In this document: piece by piece, positions 61,125 through 64,000 of the stretch | Layout of the letters: each line of letters begins with the position of its first letter | How positions within the stretch are numbered: position 1 is the stretch's first letter | Assembly: GCF_023094165.1 (NCBI RefSeq) | Contig: NZ_JALMDK010000013.1 | Coordinates: 124,001-188,000, forward strand | From: Crossiella sp. S99.2 | GTDB lineage: Bacteria > Actinomycetota > Actinomycetes > Mycobacteriales > Pseudonocardiaceae | Reading direction: 5' to 3' | Length of the DNA stretch: 64,000 nt | Notes under the pieces: model-generated | Seen by the model: only the letters and a program-made list of their open reading frames with translations | Told to the model about the DNA's origin: nothing | Database searches by the model: none | Translations under genes and position numbers: made by a program

Positions 61125-61263
61125 GCTGAATCGCTTTTCATGCTGTAACGCACGCTGTCCGAAATGAGCGCAAACGTTGTTCCCTGCTCCATTCGAGAAA
61201 AAGCGCATGAGCGCGGTCACAACTGTTTGACCGCAATCGTTGCGGATTCCTAGCTTTCGAGCC

Positions 61264-62070
61264 GTGAGAAATTCCGTACTCGTCCGAACCCTGACCGCCG
61301 CCGCTCTTGGTCTGGGTCTGCTCATCCCCGGCGCGGCCGCCGCCACCGCGGCGCCCGCCCCCAGCACCGCCACCGCCGCGGTGTCCATTGTCGGCCTGCC
61401 GATCGCCCCGCCGCTGCGGCCGGGCGTCGAATCCAAGACCTGGAAGGTCGCCGACTACATCAAGGCCTGGGAGACCTACCACGGCCGCCCGATGACCGCC
61501 GACGAGCGAGAGAACCTCGCCCGCGGCTGCATCGGCGTCACCGTGGTCAACCTGGAACGCGGCGATGTCGGCAACCCGCCGCTTGGCCTGTCCTTCGGCG
61601 CTTTTGGCAAGGCCCGCGAGGTCCAGGCAGCGCTGAACGAGATCATCAAGTCCAAGCCGAGCGCGGCTCAGTACGCCGCCGCGGTGCGCAGCCACCCGCT
61701 GCTGAGCAAGCTGGAGAACGTGCAGCGCGCGCTGCCAGCCGACCTGGACACCGGTGAGCTGACCGCGGCCATCTTCTCCAAGCGGTTCTACTCGAAGCAG
61801 AACCCGAACTGGACCGATGAGTTCACCGCGAAGATGTACCGGCCGAATGCCCGCGGCCAGGTCGACATGAACACCTACCGTTATGTCGCCCGCTCCGGAT
61901 ATGTCAACTTCGACTACGGCTGGTACGACGAGAACACCAAGAACTGGTGGCACGCGAACCACGCCGAACCGGGCATGAAGGTCTTTCAGAGCACTTTCGA
62001 CTACTATTCACGCGATCTGCTCGATTTCGACCGCCAGGTGTTCACCGTGGCATTCGCGAAGAAGGTCTGA
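61264..62070 (+). CDS. Secreted microbial transglutaminase (protein-glutamine gamma-glutamyltransferase)
   Basis: A 268-residue secreted protein with a signal peptide (about residues 1-29) and only a short pro-region. It matches Streptomyces transglutaminase in order: PMTADERENLARGCIGVTVV (catalytic Cys89), FSKRFYSKQ, VDM, VNFDYGW (catalytic Asp217), WWHANH (catalytic His230), and DFDRQVFTVAF near the end. The three active-site residues are in the family's Cys-Asp-His order. The mature enzyme is some 90 residues shorter than the mobaraensis enzyme (331), losing a central insert. GTG 61264 is preferred; TTG 61240 would lengthen the signal peptide. Its stop overlaps the next start. Confidence 0.85.
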   Translation: MRNSVLVRTLTAAALGLGLLIPGAAAATAAPAPSTATAAVSIVGLPIAPPLRPGVESKTWKVADYIKAWETYHGRPMTADERENLARGCIGVTVVNLERGDVGNPPLGLSFGAFGKAREVQAALNEIIKSKPSAAQYAAAVRSHPLLSKLENVQRALPADLDTGELTAAIFSKRFYSKQNPNWTDEFTAKMYRPNARGQVDMNTYRYVARSGYVNFDYGWYDENTKNWWHANHAEPGMKVFQSTFDYYSRDLLDFDRQVFTVAFAKKV

Positions 62071-62360
62071 TGAACCTCGCCGACCAGGCCGGGAAGAGTG
62101 TCCGCCTCCGCGGCACCGCCGGTAACGCGCACGCCGGCGCGGTTCTCCTCCGCGACGGAGAGCCCCCGGTGTACGTGGCCGGGCTGGCCGACTGGGGCCT
62201 GGCCACCGGGCTGACCGTGGAGGTGACCGGGGTGCTGGAGGTCCAGCAGGCCACCGGAACCGCCGACCCGGCCGGACGGATCAGCCACGGCCTGGCCGGC
62301 GATGTGCTCCAGCTCCGCGACGCGGACTGGCACCCGGTCCCGGTTCCCCCGAGCCGGTGA
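62070..62360 (+). CDS. Small OB-fold-like protein coupled to the transglutaminase
   Basis: A 96-residue cytosolic protein with no signal peptide. ATG 62070 overlaps the transglutaminase stop (TGATG), so it is translated from the same message. A run of short beta strands (SVRLRGTAGNAHAGAVLL, PPVYVAGLADW, LTVEVTGVLEV) looks like a single small barrel, as in OB-fold nucleic-acid or immunity proteins. I do not recognise the family. The coupling suggests a functional link such as inhibition or folding control inside the cell, but this is only inference. Confidence 0.6.
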   Translation: MNLADQAGKSVRLRGTAGNAHAGAVLLRDGEPPVYVAGLADWGLATGLTVEVTGVLEVQQATGTADPAGRISHGLAGDVLQLRDADWHPVPVPPSR

Positions 62361-62413
62361 CCGGCGGCGGGCGGGCGACGCGCAGGGGCGCCGCCCGCCC
62401 GCCTTGGTCCGGG

Positions 62414-64000
62414 TCAACGTCGTTGTTCGACCCGGACCCAGTCCACCTCGGTGCGGATCACGCCGTCCCGCACTCTGTCCACACTGGACTGTGGCAGCCC
62501 CCAGTACGGCTGGGTGACCTTGTTGTGCCCGGCCGGGTAGGCGCCGCCGAGGGCGAAGTTCAGGATCACGTACTGGTTCTGGTCGAAGACCCACTGCCCG
62601 CGCACGGACTCCACGAAGTTGCGGGTGGTGCGGTGGTACTCCCGGCCGTCCAGGAAGAACGCGATGTACTGCGGGGTCCACTCGGCCGAGTAGACGTGCC
62701 ACTGGTCCGCGCTGCCGCCGCCCGGGAAGTACTCGGTCTTGCCGATGTTGCCGTCCGCGGAGTAGCCAGGACCGTGCAGCGCGGCGCTGACCCAGTCGCG
62801 GTAGCCGATGTTCTCCAGGATGTCGGTCTCACCACTGGCCGGCCAGCCCACGTTCGGATCGTCCACAGTGGACCCCAGCAGCCAGAACGCGGGCCAGTAG
62901 CCGTCACCCACCGGCATCCGCACCCTGGCACTGACCCGGCCGTAGGTGAAGTCGTGCTTGGTGTTGGTGTCGATCCGGCCCGAGGTGAAGTCGAACTTGC
63001 CGCCGTTGGGCGTGGTGAACCCGGGCTTCCACTTGGCGGTCAGCTCCAGCAGCCCGTTGTTCACCGAGATGTTCTCCGGTGAGTCCACATAGGCCTGTGC
63101 CTCGCCGTTGACCGGGTTGAAGGTCGCGCCGGTGCGCTGCACCCGCCACTTGTTCCGGTCCAGCGCGCCGCCGGTGAAGTCGTCGAAGAAGGTGGTCTGG
63201 TACGTGCCACCGGGATTCGGCGGCGCGTCCGGGTAGCGGGCCGCGCCACTGCCGCCGGTGCCCCACACCTGGAACTCGTAGAGCGAGTACCCGAACTGGG
63301 CCAGGTGCGGCGCCGGATTGTGGAAGGACCGCCGCTCGATGCCCCGCATCCGGATGTAGCGCGCGTCGGTGCCAATGCTGACCCGGTCGATCCGGCCGAC
63401 CGCCTCACCGGGTGGCTTCACATCCGCCCGCCGGGCCGCGACCTCGCTAGCCGATGGCCGGTAGACCTGCCGCCAGTTCCGGTTGTCCGCCGAGACTTCC
63501 AGGGCGTAGTCCACCGCGTAGGCGGCCTGCCAGTACAGCTCGACCCGGTTGATCCGCGCGGACGCGCCCAGGTCGACCCCGAGCCAGCGGTTGGCGTTCC
63601 AGTCGCTGGACCAGCGGGTGGCGTCATCACGCAGGTTCTCCGGGTAGCCGCCGTCCACCGCGAAGGCCGGTGAGTTGCCGGCGTGCTGGTAGTAGTCGCC
63701 GAAAACCGGGTGCTGGTAAGCGAGATTGCGTTCGGTGCTGCTCGCCGGGGCGGGCACGCCACCGCGGACGATCACCGAGAACAACGAGTAGCCATAAGGG
63801 GTTGCGCGTTCGATGCCGCGCAGCCGGATATGGCGGCCCACCACGTCCTGCGGGTAGGTGTGCACGTTCGTGGTGCCGCCGGTGCCCGCGTTCTCGGTGT
63901 AGAACGGGCGCCAGTCGCTGCCGTTGCCGGAGACCTCCAGGGCGTAACGGCGGCCGTAGGCGGCTTCCCAGACCAGCTGAACCTGGCTGATCCGGATGCT
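62414..64000 (-). CDS. GH16 endo-glucanase with two F5/8-type C domains, 5' truncated
   Basis: The N-terminus lies beyond the right edge; 528 codons are visible. One F5/8 type C (discoidin) domain ends at about the first 45 visible residues (RHIRLRGIERATPYGYSLF). A second follows (GYPENLRDDATRWSSDWNAN, then INRVELYWQAAYAVDYALEV). The C-terminal GH16 domain has TTFFDDFTGGALDRNKWRVQ, the catalytic ETDILENIGY with both acidic residues, and FLDGREYHRT. The enzyme should act on beta-1,3- or mixed glucans, with the discoidin domains binding carbohydrate. Confidence 0.88.
   Translation of the reverse strand, partial: SIRISQVQLVWEAAYGRRYALEVSGNGSDWRPFYTENAGTGGTTNVHTYPQDVVGRHIRLRGIERATPYGYSLFSVIVRGGVPAPASSTERNLAYQHPVFGDYYQHAGNSPAFAVDGGYPENLRDDATRWSSDWNANRWLGVDLGASARINRVELYWQAAYAVDYALEVSADNRNWRQVYRPSASEVAARRADVKPPGEAVGRIDRVSIGTDARYIRMRGIERRSFHNPAPHLAQFGYSLYEFQVWGTGGSGAARYPDAPPNPGGTYQTTFFDDFTGGALDRNKWRVQRTGATFNPVNGEAQAYVDSPENISVNNGLLELTAKWKPGFTTPNGGKFDFTSGRIDTNTKHDFTYGRVSARVRMPVGDGYWPAFWLLGSTVDDPNVGWPASGETDILENIGYRDWVSAALHGPGYSADGNIGKTEYFPGGGSADQWHVYSAEWTPQYIAFFLDGREYHRTTRNFVESVRGQWVFDQNQYVILNFALGGAYPAGHNKVTQPYWGLPQSSVDRVRDGVIRTEVDWVRVEQRR

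Overview
The window is chromosomal DNA from a very GC-rich actinomycete. GC-rich third codon positions, frequent GTG and TTG starts, many TGATG/ATGA/GTGA gene overlaps, a mycothiol-dependent formaldehyde dehydrogenase, LuxR-type regulators and many secreted hydrolases all fit. The gene style suggests Pseudonocardiales, but the genus cannot be fixed from sequence alone. I saw no rRNA, tRNA, transposase, CRISPR array or replication origin. Both ends cut through genes: an FAD oxidoreductase at the left and a GH16 glycosidase at the right.

Region by region. 1-8.3 kb: FAD oxidoreductase; NmrA-like reductase divergent from an HxlR regulator; a 1420-residue NACHT/STAND-like NTPase behind a 2-hydroxyacid dehydrogenase; an FHA-domain protein. 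8.3-14.0 kb: a MacB/FtsX-type ABC exporter divergent from a NarL-type two-component pair whose kinase and regulator are separated by an orphan 199-codon ORF overlapping both. 14.0-20.1 kb: secreted SGNH hydrolase, GXWXG/DUF4334 protein, and two paralogous LuxR-type regulators, one carrying a Gly-rich 60-bp tandem repeat. 20.1-28.5 kb: Na+/H+ antiporter, subtilase, mscR plus a metallo-beta-lactamase-fold hydrolase, LacI regulator, secreted glycosidase. 28.6-38.4 kb: OmpR/HK pair, a 0.4-kb nested palindromic non-coding region, secreted lysozyme-like/amidase protein, lipoproteins, PL6-like lyase, LysR with a quinone oxidoreductase.

38.4-45.3 kb: a cobalamin riboswitch with a recognisable promoter leads nrdAB. 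NrdB carries the class Ic signature (Phe instead of the radical Tyr, Glu as first metal ligand). A membrane GGDEF/HD-GYP fusion follows. 45.3-48.2 kb: a TenA-like protein, then a compact Septu-like (PtuA/PtuB-type) pair of AAA ATPase and HNH nuclease. The nuclease reading frame is broken exactly at a GC-dinucleotide run. 48.2-55.6 kb: ECF sigma factor coupled to a double-hotdog thioesterase, two lipoproteins, membrane proteins and a GH15 enzyme. 55.6-61.1 kb: an accD1-accA1-fadE-like operon (probable methylcrotonyl-CoA carboxylase and acyl-CoA dehydrogenase) divergent from a TetR regulator, with two palindromic operators between them. 61.2-64 kb: a compact microbial transglutaminase coupled to a small OB-fold-like protein, then a GH16 enzyme.

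The most interesting items are the interrupted Septu-like module, the riboswitch-led class Ic ribonucleotide reductase, the nested palindrome array at 30.6-30.9 kb, the coupled transglutaminase/small-protein pair, and the orphan ORF wedged between kinase and regulator.
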